Part shown: positions 47,762 to 58,804 of the stretch, piece by piece
Numbering within the stretch: position 1 is the first letter of the stretch
Layout: each line of letters begins with the position of its first letter
Assembly (NCBI GenBank): GCA_036768485.1
Contig: JAVLUZ010000154.1
Coordinates: 23,532,685 to 23,596,684 of the forward strand
DNA: 64,000 bases
Direction: 5' to 3'
Origin: Mermis nigrescens
Taxonomy: Eukaryota; Nematoda; Enoplea; Mermithida; Mermithidae
Program-made: the position numbers and the translations under genes
The notes under the pieces: generated by a model
Database searches by the model: none
The model's input: the letters and a program-made list of their open reading frames with translations, nothing else
What the model was told of the DNA's origin: nothing

Positions 47762-47934
47762 GTGTTTATTACGATATTTACAACAAGTGCAAATTATATT
47801 TATAATGAAAATTATACGGGATAAAAAATTACTAGAAATTTTAAAAAAAACTTAAAAAATTTATAGAAAAATGTCACATACCTACATATGTATGTGTAAG
47901 ATAAAAAAGCATAATAAATCCTTAACGCGTTCGT

Positions 47935-48065
47935 GCGGTAAAGCTTTCACTTTACACTGCACTATACAAATAAATCGTCCGGCCTTGCCGCAACTCATCC
48001 GGCTTGAACGCGTACGAATATATTGCCAGTCGCTCACCTGCCGGCCCCGTTTCCATGAATTTATT
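47935..48065 (-). other. GC-rich island in intron 3, possible coding relic
   Basis: The minus strand is open for about 39 codons (FMETGPAGERLAIYSYAF, KPDELRQGRTIYLYSAV) before a stop. Composition is exon-like, but no family or splice borders are recognised and nothing like it belongs to linkin. Confidence 0.25.
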
Positions 48066-48256
48066 TCGTGAGGGCTAAAAATTTTTCAAATCAGTCAGCT
48101 CGAAAACTGTTAGGGTTGATCGGAAATTATGCCATGTCGACCGGGTTCGAACGGAGGTCTTTAAAACAGGAAATAAAAATTAGCAAATGCTCTTTTTACT
48201 TCGTTTTGAACCAGTAAAAATGGCCTAAAAACTCAATCTTTTGCCAAAAATGGAGG

Positions 48257-48681
48257 GTAAGAAACATACATGCGCAGCATGGGAATTCTGGGGGTGAAAT
48301 TATGAAGTGCCTTTTTGGGCCCAAAAATGGTAGGTTCGCGTCAAAAAACATCGTTTTTAGCGTTTCTGACGATGCTCTATCTTTTTAGAGCATAAAAAAC
48401 ATGAAAAAAATTTCGTAAGAAAAATCGAAAAAGTCGAACAAATTGAACTAAATATAGTCAAAACATGAGCATAATGGCGCGAAGGCGCCGAAAAATTGGG
48501 CTCTTTTGAGCTAAAAGATGGCTAAAAACGATTAAAAAAGCACCTTTTCTGTAAATTTTTAGAAAATTTCTGGGAACTTCCGTAAAATAACCAATTCTGG
48601 GGGTTGAAGAAATTTTCGCGACGGGGGGGGCGGGGGTGAAACCACCCCAGAATCCCACCCTATATCATTCATGGTAAGAAT
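48257..48681. mobile_element. R5 MITE with near-perfect target duplication
   Basis: Element 48265-48673, start CATACATGCGCAGCATGGG, end ATCATTCATG. Flanks GTAAGAAA and GTAAGAAT match at seven of eight positions. A GGCGCGAAGGCGCC hairpin is near 48477. Confidence 0.8.
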
Positions 48682-48759
48682 TCTTATTTTTTGGGTAAGG
48701 AGGGGAGGAAGGACTCCCCAAAGAAGCCTCTTTTTACACTTATGCTTCCGATGTATTAG

Positions 48760-49035
48760 AAACGTCCAAAGGGACCAGTGATAAGCCAACGACAGGCGTC
48801 GAGGTCGCGTCGCCTCCCCCTTTATTCAATTTCGGCCACGAGGATCGGATTTTGGCCGGGCGCGCGGTTTTCGACGATTTGAATCGCGACGGACTGGCTG
48901 ACATTTTGGTTCCAATTTGCCACGGGCCGACCAAAAATCCGTGTTCTAATTTCAAATTGCTCGTTTGGTCGTCCGGTCATAAAAAGTGGTTTTGGCTCGA
49001 CGTTGCCAATTTTAGGCCCGACGATTGGAGTTTCG
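48760..49035 (+). CDS. ITFG1: Linkin / ITFG1, exon 4 (FG-GAP blade 5)
   Basis: Acceptor GTATTAG^AA. Contains GRAVFDDLNRDGLADILVP, a clear FG-GAP loop, then CHGPTKNPCS, the family's cysteine pair, and LLVWSSGHKKWFWLD. Donor TTCG^GTGAAT at 49036, phase 1. A fragment of an R5 transposon starts within tens of bases of the donor. Confidence 0.88.
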
Positions 49036-50452
49036 GTGAATTCCTCTTTTTAACCGGGTTTTTTTCGCTGGGGGGTTTCATCCCCTCCCAGAAAAATTTT
49101 CACCCCTCGCAAAAATTTTTTAAGCCCCTTTTGAAAGTTCCTAAAACTTTTCTACAAATTTGTAGAATAGGTGTCTTTTTTGGCGTTTGTAGACATGTGT
49201 AAAAGAGTATCTACACACAATGAATTGTTCGACATATAATGCGCTTCGATTTAACTTTTACTGAAATTCTTTTATGTAAATCGAATCTGCATGAAAATTT
49301 TGTTTTTTGAATTAGTGTTCTCTAAGTCATTGTTCTTTACTTCAGCAATTCGATTTACTATACTCGTATTTCATAATGTCGATTGTATCAAATGTTCAAT
49401 AACTTCTTTCCGTCAAGCACAATCTCAAAGCAGTTGGTTACTAGCAAAGAAAAATGCTCCGATGGAACAAAAAAGATGAATATACTTGGAATTGTGGATT
49501 ATTACGGATGTAAAAGGAGGGGACTAGGAAAAAGCTACTTAAAGTCGCAAAATCTGATAAAAATCATACTTTCTCTAAGCAACGCAAAAAATCGAAGTAT
49601 ATTCTGCGGCCTCTAAAAAAGTGACTTTTTTAAATAATGCTCAAACTTTCAGATAAGAGTGTATTAACGAAATCTATGATGTTTATTTTTTTAAATTGCT
49701 TGCAAGTAGCAATGCTGACTAGCTTCGTATCCTGATTGATAGAAAAATAAGTGGTATTGTATTTAAAGTTGTTCTATTTTGTTATAAGCATTATAGCAAG
49801 CAAAGCAGGGGCCGATTTATTAGTGCACACAATTGTTACGGGCATGCTAGTGTACCTACATTTAGTCTGTTTCAAGTCAACTTACGCATTTCCTACTGTT
49901 TCAAACCAACAATTTCTTCAATTGTCTTGGATGCACCGATGCTTTGCTATATCATTCAATTGGCTTAGAAAGACTGTTAGTTTACTCAATATCATCTCCC
50001 ATAGCTACTGCATAGGTAACGTGCTGCTTTTTCAATCATTTTTATGGTTAAATATTTATTTTAATCTGTTGGCCGCAGAATATACATCGATTTTTTGCCT
50101 TGCTTAGAGAAAGTGTGATTTTCAGCAGATTTTGGGACTTAAGGAAGCTATCTTCTAGTCCCTCCTTTTACATCCTTAATAATCCACAATTCCAAGTATA
50201 TTCATCTTTTTTGTTCCATCGGAGCATTTTCTTTACTAGTACCCCACTTTTAATTAGTATGATTTGAGTACATCAGTCAGTAAACACGTACAGTAACATG
50301 CCACAATAATGACAGCAGTCCAAGAACACGGAAAACAATACTGTTCTTAACATCAGCATTATCCTTTTCAAACAAGATAACCTTACATTATTTTAACAGA
50401 TCAAAGTTTTTCAGCATTAACTTTACGCAAATATCAAGTGTAAGGAACACTA

Positions 50453-50681
50453 ACGCTCAGGGATCTAGTATACAATTTACCCGCCACCGTTTTTTAGCCG
50501 ATTCAAATAAGCTACAGTGACCAACACTGTAGATTCAAATAAGCTATAGTGACCAGCACTATTTTTATTGATGCGAGTCAGAACGTGTTTGATAATTTTT
50601 GTGTAAAGTTTGGTCACTGTAGCTTATTTGAATCGGCTAAAAAACGGTGGTGGGTAAATTGTATACTAGATCCACGCTCAG
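50453..50681. mobile_element. 213-bp MITE with 63-bp terminal inverted repeats and 8-bp target duplication
   Basis: Element at 50461-50673. The terminal repeats (50461-50523 and 50611-50673) start GGATCTAGTATACAATT and differ at one position. Flanking duplication ACGCTCAG lies at 50453-50460 and 50674-50681. The equivalent place in the R1 copy at 12461-12468 has a single ACGCTTAG and no insert. An 8-bp duplication fits hAT-type (or P/Merlin-type) transposition. Confidence 0.92.
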
Positions 50682-50989
50682 ATTTGGAAGTAAAATAAAT
50701 TTGTAGTATTAACTACATTTTAGCAACAAATGATTAGTGCAAACTTCACACAACTACTAGGTGTAGAGAAAACTAACAGTCAGATTCTCAATTCTGATTT
50801 TACGTAGAACATTTTGAAAAAATTAAGCTTCCGCAAGGCTCTAGAACAAGAGTTAATATGCAGTGTAAACTTTACACAACCACAGAGTTTAAAGAAAATT
50901 TCAGTCGGATTCGTAATTCTGATATTACGATCAACATTTATGAAAAAATTAAGTCTCCACAATGGCCCAAGGACAAATAAATATCAGAT

Positions 50990-52236
50990 GTGTAAACGTA
51001 GACTCAAGCTACGTTCACTTCACTTACTTAACCCGAATCTCAAGCTTATGCGCTCACACGGGGTTCTCGCCCTTTTTAGGAGGTCGATCACCCAGCCCGC
51101 GATTCGGGGGTAAGCGGCCCGGCCTATTCAAGGTAGCCCGGCCCTCTACGCACGCACCTAGTGAAACTTACTTACTTAACCCCTTTGAGATTAAGTACCT
51201 AATTAAAGTAAGTTCCCCGGAAACCTAATTGAGGGCTCAAAAAGATTATTATTTAACTTGTTTTGGTCCGAATTCCGGTGCTTGAAAATATTAAGGGTTC
51301 CTAAGTATAGTGTAGCACAAGGACAGAATTCAACAGCACGGAAATTCAACCGAGCCCAGCATCGTTAATTAAATAATTAATTTTTACAATATTTTTTGGA
51401 CAGAAAAATTATGAAGCAATTAAGAAGCGACAGCATGGAGGATACATGCTGCCGACCGTCGTGTTATGATAATCGGGTAAAATCAAACAATGTAATTAAA
51501 CAAGGGCACAAAGCCCTGCCAAAGGCATACAACTGATGCCAATTGGCACAAACACGAATGATTAAAAACAAAGCGTACGGCGAAAAGAAGCGTGCACACT
51601 ACGCAGGAAAACAAACAGACGAGTTCTGCAGCCAAGCAGATAAAAAGGCACGTACGGAGTCTGCTCACGTACGGCGACGGAAAGAAAAAAGATACGCTCA
51701 GCGCGGAAGCTGGCGGAGAGGCTCTCAGGCTCAAAAACTAATTGTAAAATGTAAAATCTTAAAGTGCCGTCAAAACTGCGCTCGCACGCAGTTTTAACTG
51801 ACGCGGAAAAAAGAGGCGTAACAACACGAACCAAGAGATATGAAAAGGATCTATGAATACGACAATAGGCCTATGGGCAAAAGCTTACGGTAAAGGTATG
51901 TACAAACGAGACAGGCACAAATATGAGACACACACATATGATCTTTTAACACACGTAAGATATGATAACACACATATCAATGCGTACTCAAGTCGCATTA
52001 AGCCCGAGTGCCCATTTTCCTATCCCGGATTTTGATTGAAAATATGTGTGGGAATGGAATGAAAAATATGATAATTTTTAGGGGAAGGTGGTCCCGGGCG
52101 ACTCACTTAAGCGTTGCGCTTAACGGTCGTGTACGTGCGTATGGAAATTGAGCACAAGAATGTACATCTGGGGCAATCAATCGGTTTTTTTTCATCTGTT
52201 TCAAAAAAACCCAAACTGATTTTTTTCCAAAAAATT
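50990..52236. other. Foreign segment inside R1 copy D
   Basis: GC-richer stretch interrupting R1 homology after AATATCAGATG. It holds two ACTTACTTAACCC strings (near 51020 and 51170) and short dyads such as GCATGGAGGATACATGC. I see no long frame with recognisable protein similarity. It could be a solo LTR (it starts TGTAAACG) or another transposon; a matching target duplication was not found. Confidence 0.35.
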
Positions 52237-53060
52237 TTTCAGTGTAAAGTTTACAAACATAAGTTTGGCACATACAAACGTACTACAATCAAAGGGCTAC
52301 AAACTGGCCCAAACCGAATTTATTTACACTCAATGGGGCGTTAGGTTCAGATTTTTTAAGTTTACAATTTGGTGGACAGTGAAAAATACGTGTTTGTGCA
52401 TATTTTTGTTCGCCACTTTCTCTGTTTAGAAGTCGGGAGAGGTCGAATAGGGTAAAAATAAAGTACTTTCTAAGGGGTGGCGAACAAAAATATGAAGTGA
52501 AGAAGTCGGGAGAGGTCGAATAAGATAAAAATAAAGTACTTTTTAAGGGGTGGCGAACAAAAATATGGACAAACACGTATTTTTCACTGTCCACCACATT
52601 GTAAACTTTAAAAATCTAAATCGAACGCCCCATTGAGTGTAAATAAATTCGGTTTGGGCCAGTTTGTAGCCCTTTGATTGTAGTACGTTTGTATGTGCAA
52701 AACTTATGTTCCGCAAAATATTTGATATGATTTACCAATTAAATACGAAAAAACCTGTTTTTTTGCCCATTTTACACCTCAGATTTCGGACTTTACACCC
52801 CCATAAACAACTCAATATTACGTTTTTTTGAACGCGGTTTGCTTTGACGTGTAGCCCTTAAAAGTTACTTTATTTTTATTTATTTAAATTATCTTAATTC
52901 ATAACCGAAAAAGTTGGCTTAGAAATCTTTGACAGAATCTGTTTTTTTACTCATCCACTAGAGTGTAAAGTTTAAACCCCTGGTACTGTGTATTGATTGT
53001 AGAAAAGTTTGAAGGTCAGATTCGGTTATTCTGACCTCACAGAGAACATTTATAAAAAAA

Positions 53061-53990
53061 TTCATCATCCACGACGCTCTGGGCGGAAAAAATTTTTTCA
53101 GTGTAAAGTTTACACCTGCACTAATAACGCAATATTGATTGTAAAGAAACAAAATAAATTTTGACGTGTAGCGCTTAAGACGAGGCAGATTTTAAAGGTA
53201 GTTACCACGTTCTTTCTACTAAGTGGAGAATATGGCAGAGAAAAAATATTTTTTTGTCTCAGACTCTTTACAATAAACCGCCTCTAAATTCGAAAATATT
53301 ACTTTTTAAGAAAAAAAATAAAAGTTTCACCTAGATTTTATAACCGTCTACCTTTTGAAACCAATCAGACTGCATAGAATGTAAAACTGAGTTAGATATG
53401 CTCGGCCACACGAAAACTGTAAAAAACCGTCTAGTTTACACTCCTGTGCAACAACCAATGAGTGTAAAGAAATTTTAAGACCAGATTCGTAACCTACTAA
53501 TTAGGGAAAACATTTTTAAAAAAATTCATCATCCACGACGCTATGGGCGGAAAAAATTTTTTCAGTGTAAAGTTTACACTTGCACTAATAACGCAATATT
53601 GATTGTAAAGAAACAAATAAAATTTTGACGTGTAGCGCTTAAGACGAGGCACATTTTAAAGGTAGTTACCACGTTCTGTCTACCAAGTGGAGAATATGGC
53701 AGGGAAAAAATATTTTTTGTCCCAGCCTCTTTACAATAAACCGCCTCTAAATTCGAAAATATTACTTTTTAAGAAAAATTAAAAAAAGTCTCTCCTAGAT
53801 TTTTTAACCGTCTACCTTTTGAAACCAATCAGACTGCATAGAATGTAAAACTGAGTTAGATATGCTCTTGCACACGAAAACTGTAAAAAACCGTCTAGTT
53901 TACACTCCTGTGCAACAACCAATGAGTGTAAAGAAATTTTAAGACCAGATTCGTAACCTACTAATTAGGGAAAACATTTTTAAAAAAAAT
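53061..53990. repeat. 464-bp tandem duplication within R1 copy D
   Basis: TTCATCATCCACGACGCT recurs at 53061 and 53525, with the downstream order repeated (TTTGACGTGTAGCGCTTAAG, CCAATCAGACTGCATAGAA). The homologous part of the foldback left arm (14395-14950) has one copy. Confidence 0.8.
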
Positions 53991-54267
53991 TGGCCCTCCG
54001 CAAATTATTTGAATTTTTGGTGTAAACTTTACATACTCACGACGCGCTCGGTATTGAGTGTAAACAAGAAAAAAATGGGGGCACTAAGTTTTTTTATTAT
54101 CTACCTTTTAAAAAAACCGCACCTCTCAGATGTGTGCCGTTATAGCTGTGAGGGGGGACATATGTTGGGGGTACCCAAGTATATTATAGGTACGCGCTGA
54201 CGCGCTACCTATGATTTGATTCATTTTTATGTAAGTAGGTATCAATTCAAACGAAGAAAAGACTTAG

Positions 54268-54734
54268 TTTGTATCCAGTGTTTTTTTGTATTCGGCAAAG
54301 ATTTTTCCCGATGTGCAAAGACTTTTCGGAACCGTCTTTGTACATGTACAAAGATTTTTGGGAAGACAAAAATTGCAAAAAATGTCTAAAATTCGCAAAA
54401 ATTTTCGGCGCTTCGCGCCGAAATGAGTAATTGTGTGTTCTGTATATCTTTATAATTGCAGACATTGTATTTCAAAAGAAAAAATGTCAAATTTTTCGGC
54501 GCTTCGCGTCGTTTTAAGATCGATTCTTAGTGATTTTTGCCTTTAGAGACCAAAAAATTAGCTAAAATACACTACCAAAAGTCGAACAACTCTGTTTTTT
54601 CAACACTAAAATCGCTACTGCACCATATTATAGTACCCAGAAATTTGTGTGCACAAAATGTACAAAGGAGCTTTTAGGGACCATCTTTGTACATGTACAA
54701 ACGGACCTTGTACAAAAAAAACACTGTTTGTATC
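54268..54734 (-). mobile_element. R4 hAT-like MITE, 451 bp, target duplication TTTGTATC
   Basis: Element 54276-54726, ends CAGTGTTTTTTTGTA and TACAAAAAAAACACTG. TTTGTATC lies at 54268-54275 and 54727-54734. Inner hairpin TTTCGGCGCTTCGCGCCGAA near 54413 and a second one near 54497. Confidence 0.92.
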
Positions 54735-54889
54735 ATGGGTGCGCAAGGTCAAACTTTCAGGGGGAGTGAAAACCGAAAATTGGCAGATAGCCAAGCGCTT
54801 CGTAAAAATGGTACTATAGCCTTTTTGGGCATAGAAAATGAGCTATATAGCCTTTTTTGGGGCCCACAAAACTAGCTACATATTAGGGA

Positions 54890-54975
54890 TGTTCCGATTA
54901 ATCGGAATCGGCTAGAATTTGGTCATTTTTCATACTTAGAATCGAATCGAAATCGGAATCGGTCGAGATCGCCTA
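54890..54975. repeat. GAATCG/TCGGAATCGG simple repeat
   Basis: ATCGGAATCGG, ATCGAATCGAAATCGGAATC. A related tract lies at 56770-56880. Confidence 0.7.
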
Positions 54976-55168
54976 AAATGGACCAATTTTCGAGATTCCA
55001 TTCTTTTAGAAATTTTGATGAAAGCCAAAGCAGTTTGAAAGATGAATTCTGATTTAATCAGTCAAAAAACCTAATTTTGTGTCGGTTTCATCAAAGCGGG
55101 ACGCAATTGAAGATAATGAGAGTTATCGATATATTTATTTGTATGCTGCAAGCAGCAGCAAACTGAAG

Positions 55169-55410
55169 ATAGCAGGCACACCTGGGCGTGGGGGTTGGGG
55201 TTTGGGGGTATGCACCCCTCAGAAACCAAAATACCCCCAGAATTCAATTTTTCAAATTTTTTGCAATCTTTTGTTGCCAATGGATAGTGCCCGATGAGAA
55301 ACGTTAGAAAATGGCGTTTTTCGCCATAACACCATTTTAAGGTCATTTTTTGACCTTTCAAAAAACTTGCACCCCCCAGAATTTCGGTGCTGCCCACCTA
55401 TGATAGCAGG
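55169..55410. mobile_element. R2 MITE with 8-bp target duplication ATAGCAGG
   Basis: Element 55177-55402, ends CACACCTGGGCGTGG and GCTGCCCACCTATG. ATAGCAGG flanks it at 55169-55176 and 55403-55410. Internal blocks: CCAATGGATAGTGC and AAGGTCATTTTTTGACC. Confidence 0.9.
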
Positions 55411-55521
55411 CATAGATACGTTAGTAAAATTTTCGGCTTTACTTAAGAGCGGGCTTAAGGGGGCAGGGGCGGCCGAATTTCGATTGACCTACATAGTTTA
55501 GTTAGTGAGGTAAAGCATGTA

Positions 55522-55802
55522 TTACGATCTTAGGTGAGCAGCGCCAAAATTTGGGTGGGGGGTGCAAGATTTTTCAAAGGTCAAAAAATGGCCTTAAAAT
55601 GGTGATATGGCGGAAAAACACCATTTTTCAACGTTTCTCATCGAGCACTATCCATTGGCATCAAAACATTGCGGAAAAAAACAAAAAAATTCCAAAAATT
55701 GAATTCTGGGGGTTATTCTGATTTCTGGGGGGAGTATTTTGATTTCTGGGGGTATTTTAGTTTCCAGGGGGTGCATACCCCACGCCCAGGTATGATTACG
55801 AT
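55522..55802. mobile_element. R2 MITE with 8-bp target duplication ATTACGAT
   Basis: Element 55530-55794, opposite orientation to its neighbour at 55177. Right end CCACGCCCAGGTATG. ATTACGAT lies at 55522-55529 and 55795-55802. Confidence 0.88.
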
Positions 55803-56769
55803 CTTTCGCTATCGTTGGATGCAATCTTCTGAATAATTCTGGATTTTCGCGCTAGAGTTAACTTATTGCTGGCATTTATTCGCTTTTTTGGCGCCTATGA
55901 GCCATATGTCTGCGTCAGACTTGCCTTCTTATTCACAGTATATATAAGTATTTTGGCTTTTATAAGGATTTCTGGAGAAAAACAGCGATTTACTACGTTT
56001 TCTAAATCAAAAATTCCTGAAAAATTTGGACTCATAATAAATTGCATGTATATGTGCTTGAATATAACAAATAAATAGCAGTTCTATTATCTTTAGCCAT
56101 CTTTCAGCCTACATTTTTCTAATTTTATCGGCTTTTTTCGCTGTATTTTCGCTCACAAACGATAATTAATAAAATTTTGATAGCAGATTTTTCACAACGG
56201 ATTTCCGAAAATTTCGACTTTTTGGTAAGTAAATCTAATCCCAGATATGTTAGTCACATCACATGAAAACTGCAGAAAGCGTGCATACTATGCTACATTC
56301 AATGTAGTACGCACCAGACGTGTTTTGGGGGGGCGGTTGCGGGGGGAGTTTGTTGACCCTTCCCAGAATGGCAACTCACCCTGCGCAAAATGGCTGCTCC
56401 CCAGAATTGTCGATTTTTTTGTAAAAGTAGGTATAAAGTTGTAAAAAGTGTGCCGTATTAGACGTTTTAGCCCATTTTTGGCTAAAAAATTTGAAATTTT
56501 CGGCGCTTTGCGCCATATGCACACTTTTTGACTATATTTTGTTCAATTTACTCAATTTTTCAAATGTTTTTAAGAGTTATTTTACGTTATTATGTTCTAG
56601 AAAGAGCGAGCATTGTCTGAAATGTCAAAAACAGTGTTTTTCACGTGTAACCATCGTTTTTAGCCCAAAAAGGCACTTTTTAAACAATTTTTGGGCCTAA
56701 CTCTCTCCTCTCAAAACGCACGTATGTACTTAGACGGCTAGTACAGCATATACATACGTATGGTTCAGC

Positions 56770-56880
56770 ACAGGAATCGGAATCGATCGATTCTTATTAT
56801 TTTAAAATCAAATTGGAATCGGAATAAGCTTTTCTTAAATTTAAAGAATCGGAATCGAATCGAAATCGGTCATTTTCTAA
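56770..56880. repeat. GAATCG simple repeat, second tract
   Basis: Interrupted copies of AATCGGAATCGAATCGAAAT and AATCGATCGATTC. Confidence 0.7.
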
Positions 56881-56899
56881 AATGCGGTAAAGGCACCTC

Positions 56900-57180
56900 C
56901 CCTTTATATATAGCCTTTTTGGACTCACAAACATAGCTATATAGTCGTTTTGGACTAAAAATAGCTATTTAGCCCATTTTACAGTGCTCAGAAATGACAA
57001 CTATGTTGCATTTCTGAGCTCATACTAAATGTTTCTGTGTCCGAAATGGCTATGTACATATATAGCTAGTTTTGTGAACCCAAAAAGGCTATACATAGCT
57101 CATTTTCTGAGCCCAAAAAAGGCTATATAGCAATGTTTTTTCTACCAAAATGGCTGCATAGCTATCAGTTTTTCAGAGCT
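56900..57180. repeat. GGCTATATAGC hairpin repeat, unit about 32 bp
   Basis: Repeated AAAAAGGCTATATAGC, AGCTAGTTTTGTGAACCC and CTCATTTTCTGAGCCC. Further short tracts at about 54800-54880 and 60680-60750. Confidence 0.7.
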
Positions 57181-57339
57181 CGGGGCTAACCAATACCCCC
57201 TCACCCCATGCTCTCGTATGGTTTGTAAGTTTAAACAAGTAGGTATGTAGGTAGGTACGTCTTAACATTGATTATAATGCATTTGGATGACCGACCTGCA
57301 GATTCAGCTGTAGAAGTAATCACTGTTTTTATGTAAGAG

Positions 57340-57600
57340 ACAAAGATTTTAAGGCTCGTACAAAGATTTTTGGAGCCATCTTTGTACAATGTACGAAGAC
57401 TTTTTTTGGGGCAAAGTAATAGTAATTTATAGACTTTTTGAGTATTTTTAGCAAAATTTCAAAAGATTTTCTGCGCTTTGCGCCCAATATCGTAATTACA
57501 ATCTACTTAGCTCTGCAAAGTATCTTTGTGTAATTTTAAGCATCGTTGTACAGACAATCATCTTTTACATCTATCTACCACAGTTTTTTTTGTATTCGGC
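57340..57600 (-). mobile_element. R4 MITE, degraded copy
   Basis: GTACAAAGATTTTTGG, CATCTTTGTACAATGTAC, a CTGCGCTTTGCGCCC hairpin relic and ACAGTTTTTTTTGTATTCGG are in R4 style but with eroded ends. Confidence 0.6.
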
Positions 57601-58490
57601 AATCTACTGTGATTTAAAGTTCGTATAACCTATCTCGGGAACCTCTGCAAAACTTCTATTATTGGTTCTTTTTGCTTTATTTTATTGTCTTTTCCTTTAA
57701 TTTTTTCTTATAGCTTTTCGTCTTGTCTTAAAATTTTTTTGGATTAATTTTCTGATTTCAAACCCTCTCCATATGCATTTCCACGTGTTTGCTATGTGAT
57801 AAATCACTTTTATACATACAAATGACGATAGAATGCTTCAAAACATTTATTTTTGATAGGAAACTACATTTGTGCGTATGATTGTTCAATTCTGTAAATT
57901 TGTGAATTAGTGTTGCCAACCGTGAGTTTTTTCTCAAAACGTGACTTTTTTAGCCCTTAGTTTTTGAGTTTCTTTTTAAAATGAATTTTTTGAGATTTTT
58001 CACTAAAAATGAGTTTTTTGTTTTATGCAATTTTAGATGCTTTTTGACCAAAAACACCTTTGTAAAACGGCTATAAAAGACAAGTTTTTCTTCCTAAAAT
58101 CGAGGACTCAATGGTTCGACTTCGGTGCCGACTTAGGCAACTAACATTTATTTGCAATGCTTTTAGTTGCTTGCCTACCTTAATCGAGATTCGAGTTGGT
58201 AAATGTCTGATGAAAGCGGAAATTCTTGCTTCGACGTTTTAAAAAATGTAATTTTTTATATTCAAACTTTTGGCTGGCATTTTTGAGATTTTTGGTAGGT
58301 TTTAGGTTTTTAGTTTTTACAGCTGGAGGCTGGCAACACTGTTGTGAATCCTTCTTTCCGTTTTGTCGAAGTAGCAAAACAACCTTGAATTATTTCCTAT
58401 TTCAAAAGCATCACATCTTTTATAAGAAACTAGGAATGCTATTACATAATGTATTTTTGGCAAAATTCCAAAAATGTTATTCAATTCAAG

Positions 58491-58714
58491 AAGGTGCTAT
58501 GGATCCCGTGAATAGCGACACGCCGCACATTGGTCCTTCGGGATTGACAGTAAGAACGGGCGATTACAATCAAAACGGATATCCGGACTTATTGATAGTT
58601 TTACAATCGATTAAGAATAAGTCGAATTCGCAGGCGTTTTTCGTCGAAAACGTCGCGTGTTCGACCAAAAAGTCGCAATTGTGCGCCGAGTTTGGGCGTT
58701 CCTTCGAAATTTCG
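58491..58714 (+). CDS. ITFG1: Linkin / ITFG1, exon 5 (FG-GAP blade 6)
   Basis: Acceptor CAATTCAAG^AA. Reads VRTGDYNQNGYPDLLIVLQS, the most conserved family block (GDYNxDGYPD), then QAFFVENVACS and CAEFGRSFEIS. Donor TTTCG^GTACTT, phase 0. It follows the longest intron of the gene (9.5 kb). Confidence 0.9.
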
Positions 58715-58804
58715 GTACTTGCGTGAAAATATTACAACAGAACAAAGCAAATATAAATAAATAATGGTAAATAACATACTATACGTACGGCGCTCGCCAC
58801 GTAG

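Larger units (their letters stand above)
49438..54216 (+). mobile_element. Single R1 arm (copy D) with insertions
   Basis: Head at 49438-50242, then the R1 body, ending at the CGCACCTCTCAGATGTGTG block and GGTACGCGCTGACGCGCTACC at about 54189-54210. It carries a 213-bp element (50461-50673), a foreign segment (about 50990-52236), a local inverted repeat (about 52250-52705) and a 464-bp tandem duplication (units from 53061 and 53525). It fills much of linkin intron 4 and has no coding sequence. Confidence 0.75.
49036..58490 (+). other. Linkin intron 4 (9.5 kb), a transposon nest
   Basis: Made largely of R1 copy D, the 213-bp MITE, an R4 element, two R2 elements, an inverted R5 relative (about 56300-56720), GAATCG repeats and GCTATATAGC repeats. 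57600-58480 is AT-rich with no exon seen. Confidence 0.75.

Noticed and set aside
55071..55397. Open frames across the R2 elements
   Set aside because: They recur only because the MITE copies are similar, and they differ in frame and stops between copies.
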